From positions 4,622-68,621 of the forward strand of contig CAJNOL010000417.1 in the NCBI GenBank assembly GCA_905250125.1: a stretch of DNA of 64,000 nucleotides, given 5' to 3'. Numbering within the stretch: position 1 is the first letter of the stretch; every line of letters starts with the position of its first letter. This document shows, piece by piece, positions 1 to 10,760 of this stretch. Position numbers and translations under genes: made by a program. Source of the DNA: Rotaria sordida (lineage: Eukaryota > Rotifera > Eurotatoria > Philodinida > Philodinidae). Below the pieces are notes generated by a model that made no database searches, was not told the origin of the DNA, and saw only the letters and a list, made by a program, of their open reading frames with translations.

Positions 1-764
1 CAGGTTTCTATGCTCTATAAAATGATACAGTGATCACCTTTACTTTTAACTGTTCTATGAAATTATACAGAGTCAAATTAGTACGATAGGTACAGTTCTT
101 ATATTATATAGATATTTTTGTAGGATACTCTTACATTCAAAAACGAAATTAGTACTAAAAATCTTTATGATGAAAAATTGCGTTGTGTGACTCCTTAAAA
201 GCCTATTCTGTTGTAAGGTTCATTTTCATCGAAATATTGTAAGAAAGTAACCACTTTAAAGGCGATATCGACCATTGTCATATTAAACTTTAATTCTAAT
301 TTCAACTTCGGTCTAAAATAAATATTGTATTCGGAATTAGCAAAGATGAATTTTTATTAGAAATACATCCTGGGGCTACATCAATTTTTTTTTTAGTAAA
401 AAATTATTTTTATTAAAATGTGTATGATATGATTTTGCTAATTCCGAATATGAAATTTATTTTGCTCTAGAGTTGAAATTAGATTAAAATTCAATATGAC
501 AATAGTCAATATTGGTTTTAAAATGCTCATAAATGGTCATTTCCTTACAATATTTCGATGAAAATGAACCTTACAATAGAATAGATTTTTAGAGCGTCAC
601 ACGGCACAACTTTTGATCGTAAAGATTTTTAGTACTTATTTCGTTTTGAAATACAAAAGTATCTGTATAATATGAGAACCGTATCTATCGTATCCATTTA
701 ACCCTACAAAACCTAAGAGAGAAGTTAATGATTACTACGTCATTTTATAGAGCATAAAAACCAG
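1..764. repeat. Long imperfect palindrome (foldback element), possibly cut by the left edge
   Basis: The two halves are inverted copies centred near 382. For example TATGCTCTATAAAATGA at 9-25 is matched in reverse complement at 740-756, and the blocks around 190-350 reappear inverted around 420-600. Arms are about 370 bp with mismatches and almost no loop. No open reading frame is seen. The left arm reaches base 1, so the true end may lie outside the window. It resembles a foldback or MITE-type non-autonomous transposon. Confidence 0.8.
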
Positions 765-944
765 CGTCGATCTACGCTATTACTTTACATATTGGATTAC
801 AGATATCATAGTTATTAATCGAAACATCCAAAAATAATAGACCACTAAGACTACTTAGTCCTCGAAAATAGTCGATGGCAGATTTACGACCTTATCCAAT
901 AGTATCCTTTATTTTGGTTTTTTTATCTTAGTGTTCCACCTATT

Positions 945-1235
945 ATGAATGAACGATCAAAATTAACACAACAACAACAACAGCAACAACAACAGCAACA
1001 ACAACAACAACAACAGCAACAGCAACAACAACAACAAAATCAACAAATGGAACAAGAATCATTACAACAATCATTAATGTCTATGTTTGATGAACCAATC
1101 GTTAGTGATGAGGCTATTCGAATTTATGAACGATCGGTAGCTGTAGCTCATCAAGGACCTTTTGAACCGTCAGATGTTGATCGAAAAGTCTATGAAACAT
1201 ATGTAGCTTCATTGGCAATTACTGTTCAATCATAA
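945..1235 (+). CDS. Polyglutamine protein, 96 aa or last exon of a longer gene
   Basis: The frame encodes MNERSKLT, then about 23 glutamines from a CAA/CAG repeat, then a non-repetitive acidic tail of about 60 residues ending in SLAITVQS. I do not recognise the tail. A strong acceptor (T-rich run then TTAG at 928-931) lies 13 bases before the ATG. It could be a trans-splice site giving a complete 96-residue protein, or a normal acceptor; the frame is open back to it (V-P-P-I before the Met), so an upstream exon outside the window is equally possible. The next gene starts 121 bp after the stop on the same strand. Confidence 0.55.
   Translation: MNERSKLTQQQQQQQQQQQQQQQQQQQQQQQNQQMEQESLQQSLMSMFDEPIVSDEAIRIYERSVAVAHQGPFEPSDVDRKVYETYVASLAITVQS
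969..1038 (+). repeat. CAA/CAG trinucleotide repeat coding for polyglutamine
   Basis: Mixed CAA and CAG triplets run in frame within the 945-1235 gene. The CAG interruptions suggest selection on glutamine rather than a pure microsatellite. Confidence 0.9.
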
Positions 1236-1356
1236 AAAAAAAAGAAAACTAATTAAATTATTCATATTTTTAAAAAAATTTATTATTAATTTATTTTTTT
1301 CTTTTCGTTGTGTAAAATTATTGAATAAATCTTTGTTTTTTAATTTAAGATGAACC

Positions 1357-2431
1357 ATGTGTTCAAGAATAATTCTCCGTCGTATGATTCAATATAATAT
1401 TCTTTCTCGAAAATATAATTCTACATTATCAAACGATAATTTTGTTCGTATATTTGAAGTTGGTCCTCGTGATGGTTTACAAAATGAAAAAATTCAAGTA
1501 CCAACATCAATTAAAATTGAATTCATTAATCGTTTAAGTCAAACTGGTCTTAAATATATTGAAGTAACTAGTTTTGTTTCTCCTAAATGGGTACCACAAA
1601 TGAGTGATCATGTTGAAGTACTTGCTGGTATTGATCGAATACCTGGTATTTGTTATTCAGCTCTAACACCTAATGTTCAAGGTATAAATAAAGTTGTTTC
1701 ATTGGGAAAAAAAGGTGTTGATGAAGTTGCAATATTTTCGGCTGCATCAGAAACATTTTCAAAGAAAAATATTAATTGTTCAATTGAAACATCACTACAA
1801 CGTTTTAATGATGTTGTCAAAATTGCACGTGAAAAAGATTTACCTGTACGTGGTTATGTATCTTGTGTAGTTGGTTGTCCTTATGAAGGTAAAATAAAGC
1901 CATCACAAGTTGTGCCTATTATAAAAAAATTACTCGATATGGGTTGTGTAAGTTTTCTATTAGAAATTGTTTAAAATGAACTTATTTCATTTTCAATAGT
2001 ATGAAATATCACTTGGTGATACAATTGGTGTTGGTACACCGAAATCTATTTATGATTTACTTAAAGAAATACAATCAAATGATATTCCATCAAATAAATT
2101 AGCTATTCATTGTCATGATACATATGGACAAGCTATTGCTAATATTACACAAGCATTAGATATGGGTATACGTTGTATTGATTCAAGTGTTGCTGGTCTT
2201 GGTGGATGTCCATATGCTAAAGGTGCAACAGGAAATGTAGCAACAGAAGATGTTATTTATTTATTAGATGGACTTGGTTATGAAACAGGTGTTGATCTTA
2301 ATCGTTTGATTGATGCTGGTCAATTTATTACGGAAGCATTGAAACGAGAGAATGGATCAAAAGTTGCACGAGCACTTTTATGTAAACAACAAGGTGAAAC
2401 CAAAACAACAGTAAAGAGTAATCAAACTTAA
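1357..2431 (+). CDS. HMGCL: Hydroxymethylglutaryl-CoA lyase (two exons)
   Basis: Exons 1357-1947 and 2000-2431; the 52-bp intron is GTAAGT...AATAG, phase 0; product about 340 aa. The enzyme splits HMG-CoA into acetyl-CoA and acetoacetate, the last step of leucine breakdown and of ketone-body synthesis. The N-terminus ([14 protein letters not shown]) is basic and non-acidic, as for a mitochondrial import signal. Active-site landmarks are present: GPRDGLQNE near residues 36-44, the metal-binding HCHD near 234-237, and [17 protein letters not shown], with the catalytic Cys near 267. The C-terminus (KSNQT) lacks the peroxisomal tripeptide found in vertebrates. An earlier ATG at 1350 is out of frame. 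A T-rich AG acceptor ends just before 1350, and AATAAA for the preceding gene lies at about 1323. Confidence 0.95.
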
Positions 2432-2690
2432 TGATTGTTCATATTACCCGGCAGAGTTTTTTTTTCATATTTTACAATATACAGTTATGTGTGTGTATAT
2501 ATTTATTATTCATAAATAAAAAGTAAAGATTAGTTTAATGGAGTATAATCATTAACAATATCTATTAATTAGATATAATCAATTCTAATATATTTTCTTT
2601 AGGAGAGAAAAAAATTAAAAAGTTTTCAATGGATGTTTTAAATGATAGGAAAATTTTTGTGTATTTAAAAAAAAAAAATGTTCTCATCAG
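2432..2690. other. 3' flank of the HMG-CoA lyase gene
   Basis: AT-rich, with AATAAA at about 2514 (CATAAATAAAAAG) as a plausible poly(A) signal. No coding signal seen. Confidence 0.5.
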
Positions 2691-2691
2691 T

Positions 2692-3108
2692 GAGAAATGA
2701 CAAGAGAATCACTCCAGGTGTGAAATCACTTTTCGACCGAGACAATATTCATTTGTTGAGTACTAGTGAGTAATAAAGCTGTGATCATATGAAAAATCGA
2801 TTTTTAAATTGTAACTTTTCCAGTATTTCCTATTCTGATATATTCAATATTCGAAATTTTCTCGTGTGCAAAAGTAAATTTTATTCATCTCCAGAAAGGA
2901 AATACTAGAAAGGTTATAACTCGAAAACTGATTTGTCAGGTAATCACAGCTTTTAGTTAAAAACTCAGTAAAATTTCGATATCTTGAGAGTAAAAGCTCG
3001 AAAAACTAAACCATTCTAAACTTTTCTATTACTCACTAGTACTCATCAAACGAACATCGTCTCAATTGAAACGCGATTTGACATATGGAGAGATTCTCTC
3101 ATAAAATC
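2692..3108. repeat. Foldback element with about 150-bp inverted arms
   Basis: The left arm (about 2698-2850, containing GAGTACTAGTGAGTAATA) is repeated inverted at about 2885-3105 (TATTACTCACTAGTACTC). The next blocks (GCTGTGAT...TTTCC) also pair, with about 75 bp of unmatched sequence in the right half. No open reading frame. Looks like a non-autonomous terminal-inverted-repeat element. Confidence 0.75.
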
Positions 3109-3966
3109 AATGGATAGAAAAAAAAACAATGACAAATTACAAAACGCCTACGGGAAGTTTTTATAAAATAAATCTGTAGATAGTTTGCAAAAATTGTTTA
3201 ATGAATGATTTCTACAGTTTCAATTGTTGAGTACAATCGATGCAAAGCATCTGTCAGGTATGATTTTGATGGTTGAACTATTCGTTATTTAAGATTAAAT
3301 ATTGACATAAGGTTTTCTTGTTTGTCATTTTTACAATGACAATTGATGTATCAAGGTTCATATAAAGCAGTGTATTACTAATTTCATTCTTTCAAGCAGC
3401 AAAAGATTGAGAAAAAAAAAGTGTTTCGCCTAAAGATATTTTTTTGAATATATGGTAAAGAAAAAAATTGAATTAAGTTTGAAAAATGCTTTTAACGTAA
3501 TTAATTTCTAGGAAACCAATTGTAGTAATCAATATAATCTTAATTATTGAAATTTTCGTATTTGAATAATGATAATTTACCTTATAATTCAAATTGTCAC
3601 ACATATTTATTGATACTCTTGCGTATACAAGTATTCTCTTTCTTTATTATGATGTTGTTGTTGTTTTTTGTTAAAGTGCGCACATGTAGTTTTTTTTTTT
3701 TTCTTTTTCTGACATAAGACTGGCTTACTACTAGAAAAGGTAAAGATGAAATATTTTATTATATTGTTGGAAGTGGAACTCAAAGATTTTCTATTTTTTT
3801 TCTTCTTATTATTAGAATATACCTGCGGTTTTTTTTTCTCTTGTTCTCTTCGTTACAAATAGACAAATTTTCTAAATAATCTACAGATAAATAATGTTAG
3901 AAAGAACAAAATCAGTCATTTTATTTGTAATTCATAGATTTTTTTAGACATTATTCAAATAAATCA
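3109..3966. other. Intergenic, nothing recognised
   Basis: AT-rich sequence with homopolymer runs. The last 20 bases before the next ATG follow a TTTTTTTAG acceptor ending at 3947, probably a trans-splice or 5'UTR acceptor of the downstream gene. Confidence 0.4.
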
Positions 3967-5277
3967 ATGGATTCTTCATCACATATTCAAATTGTTCTAT
4001 CAAAAATAAATGAATTTCATCGATTAACAATAAGTGATTCAGATATTAAAATAAAAAATGCTATACAAGAAATCCTTCATCTATGGCCTGAAGTACTTAC
4101 TGCCGTTGATAAAGCTACTGATGATGAATTATTTACTTTAAATATTAGTCGAGCTGTCTTAACTCAAGTATTTACAATTGTTTTATCAAAAGATTTTTTT
4201 AATAAAGATCATTTATTAGTACGTGAAATTTTTTTTACTTGTTTTAATATACTTGTTAATCATGTATATATATTTAAAAATACGAATTCAACACCTAGAA
4301 ACATATTTATTGATTCTAATGTACGTCTTTTAATGAAAATGTTAACAAGTATAACATCATTAGTAAAATTTCAGAATGAAGATTTTTCTAAAATTAATGA
4401 TTATCAATTATTTATTGCTATACGTGAACATATTGATCAAGATTTTAAACATGATAATTTAACTGATGGAATTATATCATTTATATGGAATTTATCTGAT
4501 CGAACAATTTTAGTACCATTATTTATAAATACTGGCTATGTAAATAGTATTATTCAATGGATAAAAACTCGTGAAATTAAATTTCGTGATGATAAATTAA
4601 ATGCACCAATACATATTTTACATAATTTATCACGACATGATGATGGTATTAATCAATTAAATATATATAATGCACTTAAAATAATTGATGATATTAAAAC
4701 TGAAACAAATAAATATGATAATCCTGATGATTTAACAATACATATAGCTATGATTCGTGCACTTCTAACTAATATAAATCAAATTAAAAATGATTCAAAA
4801 AAATATTCAAATAAAATTCTTAATATGATTATAAAATTATGTATAGATGCTGCAAAAAATGAACGATATCGTTATAATGGTTCTCATATATCTGAACCAT
4901 TGACAGTACTTGTAAAATTATTTTATAATGATGATATATTACATAATACATTTTATAATAATGAAACAAAATCATCATCATCAAATATTCAATTATTAAT
5001 AGAACTTTTAATATCATTACTTACTAAATTTTATTCAAAGATAAATCTTGATAATGACATTTTAGAAAATTATACTTGTGTTGTTATATTAAATCTATTT
5101 TGGCTTATTTCAAATCATGAAAAATATCGTCAGATTATTCAAAACAATGAACAATTGATGAATATTATAAAACGTGCTGTAAATGATGAAGAAATTTTTA
5201 TAGATACCTTTATGCCACGAACAATGAAAAGTATAAAACAATCAGCAAATGATATTCTAAAAAATTTTGATAGCTAA
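3967..5277 (+). CDS. Helical-repeat (armadillo-like) protein, 436 aa, function unknown
   Basis: A single uninterrupted frame of 436 codons with no signal peptide and no clear membrane segment. The whole protein is alpha-helical in character: repeated blocks of about 40-50 residues with hydrophobic cores such as LFTLNISRAVLTQVFTIVLS, GIISFIWNLSDRTILVPLF and ILHNLSRHDDGINQL. The pattern of a short helix, N-L/N-L-S and a second helix resembles armadillo/HEAT solenoids. No catalytic motif is visible. Codon usage matches neighbouring genes. The start follows an acceptor by 20 bases. It may be a scaffold protein; the family assignment rests on pattern only. Confidence 0.7.
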   Translation: MDSSSHIQIVLSKINEFHRLTISDSDIKIKNAIQEILHLWPEVLTAVDKATDDELFTLNISRAVLTQVFTIVLSKDFFNKDHLLVREIFFTCFNILVNHVYIFKNTNSTPRNIFIDSNVRLLMKMLTSITSLVKFQNEDFSKINDYQLFIAIREHIDQDFKHDNLTDGIISFIWNLSDRTILVPLFINTGYVNSIIQWIKTREIKFRDDKLNAPIHILHNLSRHDDGINQLNIYNALKIIDDIKTETNKYDNPDDLTIHIAMIRALLTNINQIKNDSKKYSNKILNMIIKLCIDAAKNERYRYNGSHISEPLTVLVKLFYNDDILHNTFYNNETKSSSSNIQLLIELLISLLTKFYSKINLDNDILENYTCVVILNLFWLISNHEKYRQIIQNNEQLMNIIKRAVNDEEIFIDTFMPRTMKSIKQSANDILKNFDS

Positions 5278-5549
5278 AAATTAATATAATCTATTTCTAT
5301 AACATAATAATAACGAATTTTTATCTTTTAGATATTTTCTATATTGTGCAAATTAAATATGAAGTAAATTCAAAAAATTTTATTAGATAAATTACTAAAG
5401 CAACCTATATGAGTTGATTTTATGAATTAAGCGTAACGATGACTCTTTCTTTCTACAGAAATTCTGTTCATTGTAATATTTCTTAGAAAATATATTTTTG
5501 TTGATATTCTTCATATTTCATAAAAATAGAAAGATATCTCAATATATAA

Positions 5550-6765
5550 ATATTTATTGTAAATCAGGTGTGTTATTCGGTAATAATGAACATAATAATT
5601 ATTATCTTTTGAATATTTTTGTTTTCTTTAATATATTTCAAAGTAAAAGCATACATTCTATCCTATAGATGGTCATTCTAATAATCATTTCTCTCAAATT
5701 ATGGTTAGCTCATTAGTAATAATATTGACCGATTCAACTTGTAAATGATCATTCCAGGTAAATGTTGAACAGAGAAAGCTAGGTTTTCTCGTGTGAATTA
5801 TCTTTCGTAGACTCGTCGGTTCACATGCATCTAACGAAATACGTTCCGTGACAGCCCGTATTAGATCTAGAACAGCCGAAGATCATGATCTCAGCTCAGA
5901 TAAGCTAAAGAACTGTTGAAAAAGATCAGTTCAGATCAAACGAACTATTCGAACAGATCAGATCACTTTTACGAACAGTTCATCAGATCCCAACTTTTAC
6001 CGATCTGTTCAGTCCCTAGTTTGTATAGTTGATACCAATTAATATCGACGAAAAATAAAAACAGATCTACTGATATTCAAAGTTATATGAACAGAATACC
6101 TCTAATTGGATTGATCAGATTATTGATTAAAATTAACCACTGATTTATCCAGCTCATTCATATTGAACGCAAAATTTTCATTATCAGATCCTAATTACAT
6201 TCATATCCAACGTATCTTCCTAAAATCAAGGAATTGGCTTTTAAGGTTTAACTCTTTTTCTAAATTGACGTGTATTATTAGTCCGTTCAGTCAATGTTAA
6301 TTGGTTTGTGAACTGTTTTTTGGTTTTTTCGTTATCACTCACTTCTGTAGTTGTTGACAAAAGAAACTTCAACATGAACAAATCATAGTTATGAATGAAA
6401 TCACTTTATGTGAATATATATATCGTCTAATGAAAACATCCTATATTTCAAGAGACATTTTTTGTGCGTGAGAAATATCAAAAAATTGTGGAAGAAGTTA
6501 AGGAAAAGTAAGGAAAGAACATATGGTGCATATATAGATTTTGTTTTAGTTTAAATAAAGATGTAATGATTCGACATTGATCAAGAAAATGATGCACGTC
6601 TACTAGTTGGAAATCGTAATTTTCACAGTAATGAATATAAGTATTTGTAAGGTACAAATGGAAAAGCAAAGTCAACGATGATCATTTACTCATTCAGTAA
6701 GTATCAAGATTAGTTACTTTTATTTAGAATCAAGAGTTCCATTATGAAAAGAGTTCTTTCGCATG
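5550..6765. repeat. Shared 3' flank of F-box unit A
   Basis: Blocks here recur downstream of the other F-box genes. 5550-5660 matches 15075-15190; 5670-5790 (TATAGATGGTCATTC...) matches about 10020-10140, 16345-16480 and 20830-20960; the 6250-6760 region matches the sequence before each following F-box stop. This places one boundary of the tandem unit near 5.6 kb. A GATC/GAAC-rich patch at 5860-6010 is seen only in this copy. Confidence 0.65.
6719..6724 (-). promoter_or_regulatory. Poly(A) signal AATAAA of F-box gene A
   Basis: Reads AATAAA on the minus strand, about 40 bases after the stop. The context TTTTATTTAGAATCAAG is also present downstream of gene D and, slightly changed, of B and C. 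Confidence 0.5.
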
Positions 6766-8676
6766 TTACTGTTTGAACAAATTTAAAATAGAGAACTTGG
6801 ACTTCTTTTTTTTCTGATTATCGGAAGTTTTAGTGATCACTGAACTATTCGAAGTTATAGTTAGGTTTGATGAAGCTGTTGATTGCCGTGGTTTTACGAC
6901 AAATGTTTGCCAGTAAGAATCTTCGAATGCAGTTTGGTCGATCCAAACTGTCATGGCATAATCCTTAACCTGGAACAAGAATTCAGTTTGTTGTCGTAAG
7001 TTATATTCCCACCTTCTCCTATCATAACTATCATACAGACTAGGACGATTTTTTGCAATATCGAAAGTAAGACTGCGAATATATACTAAATATTTGTTCA
7101 ATAGTGGAACGTTATATAAGCCGAATGTATTCATTTTTAGATGTTCCACGTAAGGAAAGCACTTGGCAACAACCATAATATCTTCTTCGTTGAATGCATG
7201 CTCAGGAAGAGAGATGTCAAGATGTTTTACACAATTATTTTTTCTTACGAAAGCATCTACATTTGTGATAAGCATATCGAAGCTAATATTAAGCAAACTT
7301 ATATTTGTGAGACATGCCAGGAGTGCAATTAATGCGTCGTTGTTTTTTTGCGAGTGTGTAATGACAAGTCGAGTAATTTGGGAACAATTTATATGGGTTT
7401 TCACCCATTTAAATACAGAAGTATCCATATTATCCACTATAAGGCACTTCACATTGTTGAAGTAATAATTCCACGATGCAATATTCTTCGTGTCGTCAAG
7501 TATCAAGCTTATGTTATCATTTATTATCATAAGATGATTATTAATACTACGATTGGGTGCCATCCAACATTGAATAACAGGCAGATCAAATTCATATCGA
7601 ATATTTTGCTTTATTGTACTTCTGACAAAATTATTGAAATACGAGATTTCATGTTCAGTTATCATTAGATTGAAATTTTTTTTTGCTAACCAATATGAGC
7701 TTTGAAATGAAGCGAGCACGTTGTGGACGCCAGCTTCTTGTACACGAGATGTAGTCGTTCGAAGAGTAAAATGAGTTAGTAATGGTAACGATGTTTCCAA
7801 TAACATCTTCCATACATTTCCATCAAGAATTTCATTGTGAGCTTTAATTTCAAGACGTTTTAAAACGGGCATTGCATTAAAATACTTTGCTAACATATCG
7901 ATCGTTATTGAACTGTCTTGTTCAAAATACAAGACAAGTGTATGAAGTGTACGCATTGGTAAAATATTCTTTTTTGCACGTTCTTTTTTTTCATTATAAT
8001 GAAAATATATTTTATCGATTAATTCAACATCCAGATACTTAAGACTAGGAGCGCATTTGAAAATATATTGTAAATCTTCAAATTCAAAATTTATACCAGA
8101 AATAGTTAAATGTTCAATATTTGACGAGACCTTCTTTAAATCAGCCCAGTTTATAGAACGCATTTTACTCCTAAGAGAAAATCGTTTAAGTGATTTCAAG
8201 CCAAAAAGATTGATAATAACATTTTCCAGTAAAGCTTTATCGTCTGTCTCCATTGCGTTGATTGATAAACTATCAATACGTATTTTTGATAATGAATTAA
8301 GAGCTCTTTCAACAATGTTCCAATTGATACCTTCACCATTAAAATGAAAATAAAGTGTTCGAAGTTGTTTAAATAATTCAAATGATGGAAAAAAAGATAA
8401 AAAAGCATAAACTTGACCAGGTGTGTCTTGTTCCGATATGGCTAATTCTTGTATTTTATCGATATAGGCTGGTAAAAGACCCATGCAAAAACGAAAGTCA
8501 TCTTTGTGACATTGAATAAAATCAAAACGAAGCCGTTGACATTGAGTAATGAGTGCATTAAAACGTTGATTGAGTTGAAAGCTAAAAGCTCTTAGTACAT
8601 CTATTCCATTAATGTATTTCTCGATGATATCAATTAATATTTCGTTTGGAAGTGATTCAAGTTTTGAGAGTGACAT
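6766..8676 (-). CDS. F-box protein with LRR-like body, copy A (intact, 636 aa)
   Basis: N-terminal F-box-like domain in residues 1-45 (LESLPNEILIDIIEKYI, then DVLRAFSFQLNQRF), followed by about 530 residues of leucine-rich, degenerate LRR-like helices and strands (for example NIEHLTISGINFEFEDLQYIF and SLKYLDVELI). A Ser/Thr-rich linker and a basic tail ending KKKKSKFSILNLFKQ close the protein. F-box proteins usually serve as substrate adaptors of SCF ubiquitin ligases; the LRR-like part would bind the target. The start is the ATG at 8676, because the frame upstream to 8688 has only TTG. A minus-strand acceptor-like TATTTTGTTCAG lies four bases before this ATG. First of four tandem paralogues, with no frame damage. 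Confidence 0.85.
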   Translation of the reverse strand: MSLSKLESLPNEILIDIIEKYINGIDVLRAFSFQLNQRFNALITQCQRLRFDFIQCHKDDFRFCMGLLPAYIDKIQELAISEQDTPGQVYAFLSFFPSFELFKQLRTLYFHFNGEGINWNIVERALNSLSKIRIDSLSINAMETDDKALLENVIINLFGLKSLKRFSLRSKMRSINWADLKKVSSNIEHLTISGINFEFEDLQYIFKCAPSLKYLDVELIDKIYFHYNEKKERAKKNILPMRTLHTLVLYFEQDSSITIDMLAKYFNAMPVLKRLEIKAHNEILDGNVWKMLLETSLPLLTHFTLRTTTSRVQEAGVHNVLASFQSSYWLAKKNFNLMITEHEISYFNNFVRSTIKQNIRYEFDLPVIQCWMAPNRSINNHLMIINDNISLILDDTKNIASWNYYFNNVKCLIVDNMDTSVFKWVKTHINCSQITRLVITHSQKNNDALIALLACLTNISLLNISFDMLITNVDAFVRKNNCVKHLDISLPEHAFNEEDIMVVAKCFPYVEHLKMNTFGLYNVPLLNKYLVYIRSLTFDIAKNRPSLYDSYDRRRWEYNLRQQTEFLFQVKDYAMTVWIDQTAFEDSYWQTFVVKPRQSTASSNLTITSNSSVITKTSDNQKKKKSKFSILNLFKQ

Positions 8677-9395
8677 CTGTCTGAACAAAATAATAGTAAA
8701 AATTGACGATCAATGATAAAATACTGTTGAAACAGAGTCGTGTTGATGTAGTTTTTCCTGGCAATAAGGAAAAAATAATCTGAAAAGAAAAATATGTTTC
8801 TCATAGTAATGTCGAAGTCTCAACTCTCGGTTTGTTCTCTTTCTTCTTTCAATACAGTGCACTTTAGTTTGCTTTTCTTCCTACAGCAACAAAAAGTTAC
8901 AAGTACTTGTGAGAGGTGAAGAATATTTTTGAATTAGTCATCGTAATGGTAGCCAATAGATGGATTTGTTTGTCATAGAAACATCGAAAGAATCAATGAG
9001 TGACAGTAAGAAAAAAAAGAACTTTCAATATCATTATAATTGGGGTGTAACGTTTCTCAGTAAACTCATGGATAGTTTGACAACATTATTTTCTCTAAAA
9101 TGAGACTATTTCAATGAATAAATTCATAAGAAAACTGCAAATGATGTTTGTATTACAAAGAATTCGATTAAGCAATCAATTGACTAATAAATTAATTATA
9201 CATTTATATCTTTCAAGTTATATTCATTCAAAACAGAACATGTTAATACGTTTTTGTAGTTTCAAATCGCTCTCGAAAAAAAAAAGATTATAGGTAAGAT
9301 CGTGTTAATATAGAAACTCGTACTGAAGTTTAAATGAAAATGGTTATACAGTTTCATGAATATCGTTCTTCGTCTTTTTTCAACACAACAATTAC
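8677..9395. repeat. Shared 5' flank of F-box unit A
   Basis: The sequence upstream of gene A resembles that upstream of B, C and D. Examples are GAAGAATATTTTTGAATTAGTCAT near 8920, 19370 and 23940, and the block at 9130-9330, which matches 14040-14220 and 24130-24320. It probably contains the promoter, but no defined element can be named. Confidence 0.6.
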
Positions 9396-10010
9396 AGTGA
9401 AATCTCTACGATTGAACACATTACTAAAGTGAACATCCTCGAATTATGAACGGTCGTAGGTCCAACGAAGAAGTTTTTGCTGAAATTGCCCCTCTCTAAT
9501 GTGAATACTTATGTATTCTGAACAGTGAACATCTTTTTACGATTTCTCTTGCTATTATAATCTTTTTAAAGTCAAAACATGTGCAATAGCATTTTGACTT
9601 CATTTCTACTGTTTGTTACGTGTTTCTTATGCACTATGAGTATGTACATTTTGTGTATCAGAGTTATTGATATGGATATAGATACACCTTCCTTCAATGA
9701 ATCGTTCAATAAATGTAAGCGTCTTATAACATGAAAGATTAATGAATGAGATGAAGAGAATGATGATAATGATCGTATGTCAACTGAATCACCACGAAAA
9801 ATGACGAAAGTAATGGACTCTTACTATAGGCCCATTCATTGACAACATTACAACAATCAAAATAACATCGTTTAATTAATGAATCAGAATCTCAATTAGC
9901 CTACGTGTATATCAATTCAAAAGCTGAAAAACAAATAACATCAGAGGACTTAACAAAAGAAAAAGCTAAATATTGTATTGTTAATGAAGGTTAATGAGTT
10001 CGTCCTTTAG
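9396..10010. mobile_element. Probable relic of a pogo/Tigger- or Jerky-type DNA transposon in unit A
   Basis: It begins CAGTGAAATCTCTACGATTG followed by GAACAC and AAAGTGAACATC, a terminal pattern that recalls the CAGTGAAACCTCTATAACGAAC-like ends of some invertebrate Tigger/Jerky elements. Read on the plus strand, the interior gives short broken coding stretches matching those of the homologous copy at 14285-15035. All frames contain many stops. The class call is tentative; that A and B share the block is seen directly. Confidence 0.4.
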
Positions 10011-10760
10011 ATCTCTGTGCTATACATGATCATCTCATAATCTTTTCTCTAAAATTATAGTAAGACCATCATTAATAATATTCACTAATTCCATGTGCTG
10101 AGTGTAATTTAGGGCAAATGTTGAACAAATGAAGTTTGTCTTTCTCTTATAAGTTATTTTTAGTCCGTTTCTCCGTTCGCATACACATAACAAAACATGT
10201 TTCATGGCAATTTATATAGTTGCGACGCACGCTGATGATTATTTCAAGATTTAGGATCTCTTTTTAAATGGATGAGCTCTATTAATCCGTTTAGCAAGTC
10301 TTGTTAGTTTATCAACCTTTTATTCGTTGTTTCTCACTTGCATAGTTCTTGTCAAAAGTAACTTCAATATAACCAAATCATAATTATGAATAAAATTACA
10401 TTATATAAATAGATATTGTCTGATAAAAGTATTTTATTTTTCAAGAAGCATTCTTTAAACGTAAAAAATATTGCCAGATCGTCGAAAGTGAGTTATGGAA
10501 AAACAAGCAAAAAATAAACTGTACATATGTGAATTTTCTTTTCACTTTGAGTTATGATGTACTGATTCGACACCGATTAAGGAAATGTTACACATCAATC
10601 AGTTGGAAATCATAGTTTCCACAGTAATAAATATAAGTATTAGTAAGGTACGAATAGAAAGACAAAATTAACGACGATCATTCATTCATTTAGTAAAAAT
10701 CAAGATTAGATACTTTTACTTACAATCTAGCGTGTCACAAAAAAAGACATTTTTCATATG
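10011..10760. repeat. Shared 3' flank of F-box unit B
   Basis: Homologous to 5670-6765, 16345-17230 and 20830-21784. Shared landmarks are a CAAATGTTGAACAAATGAA block, a TTGACAAAAGTAACTTCAA-like block and an AATCATAATTATGAAT-like block. No gene of its own. Confidence 0.65.
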
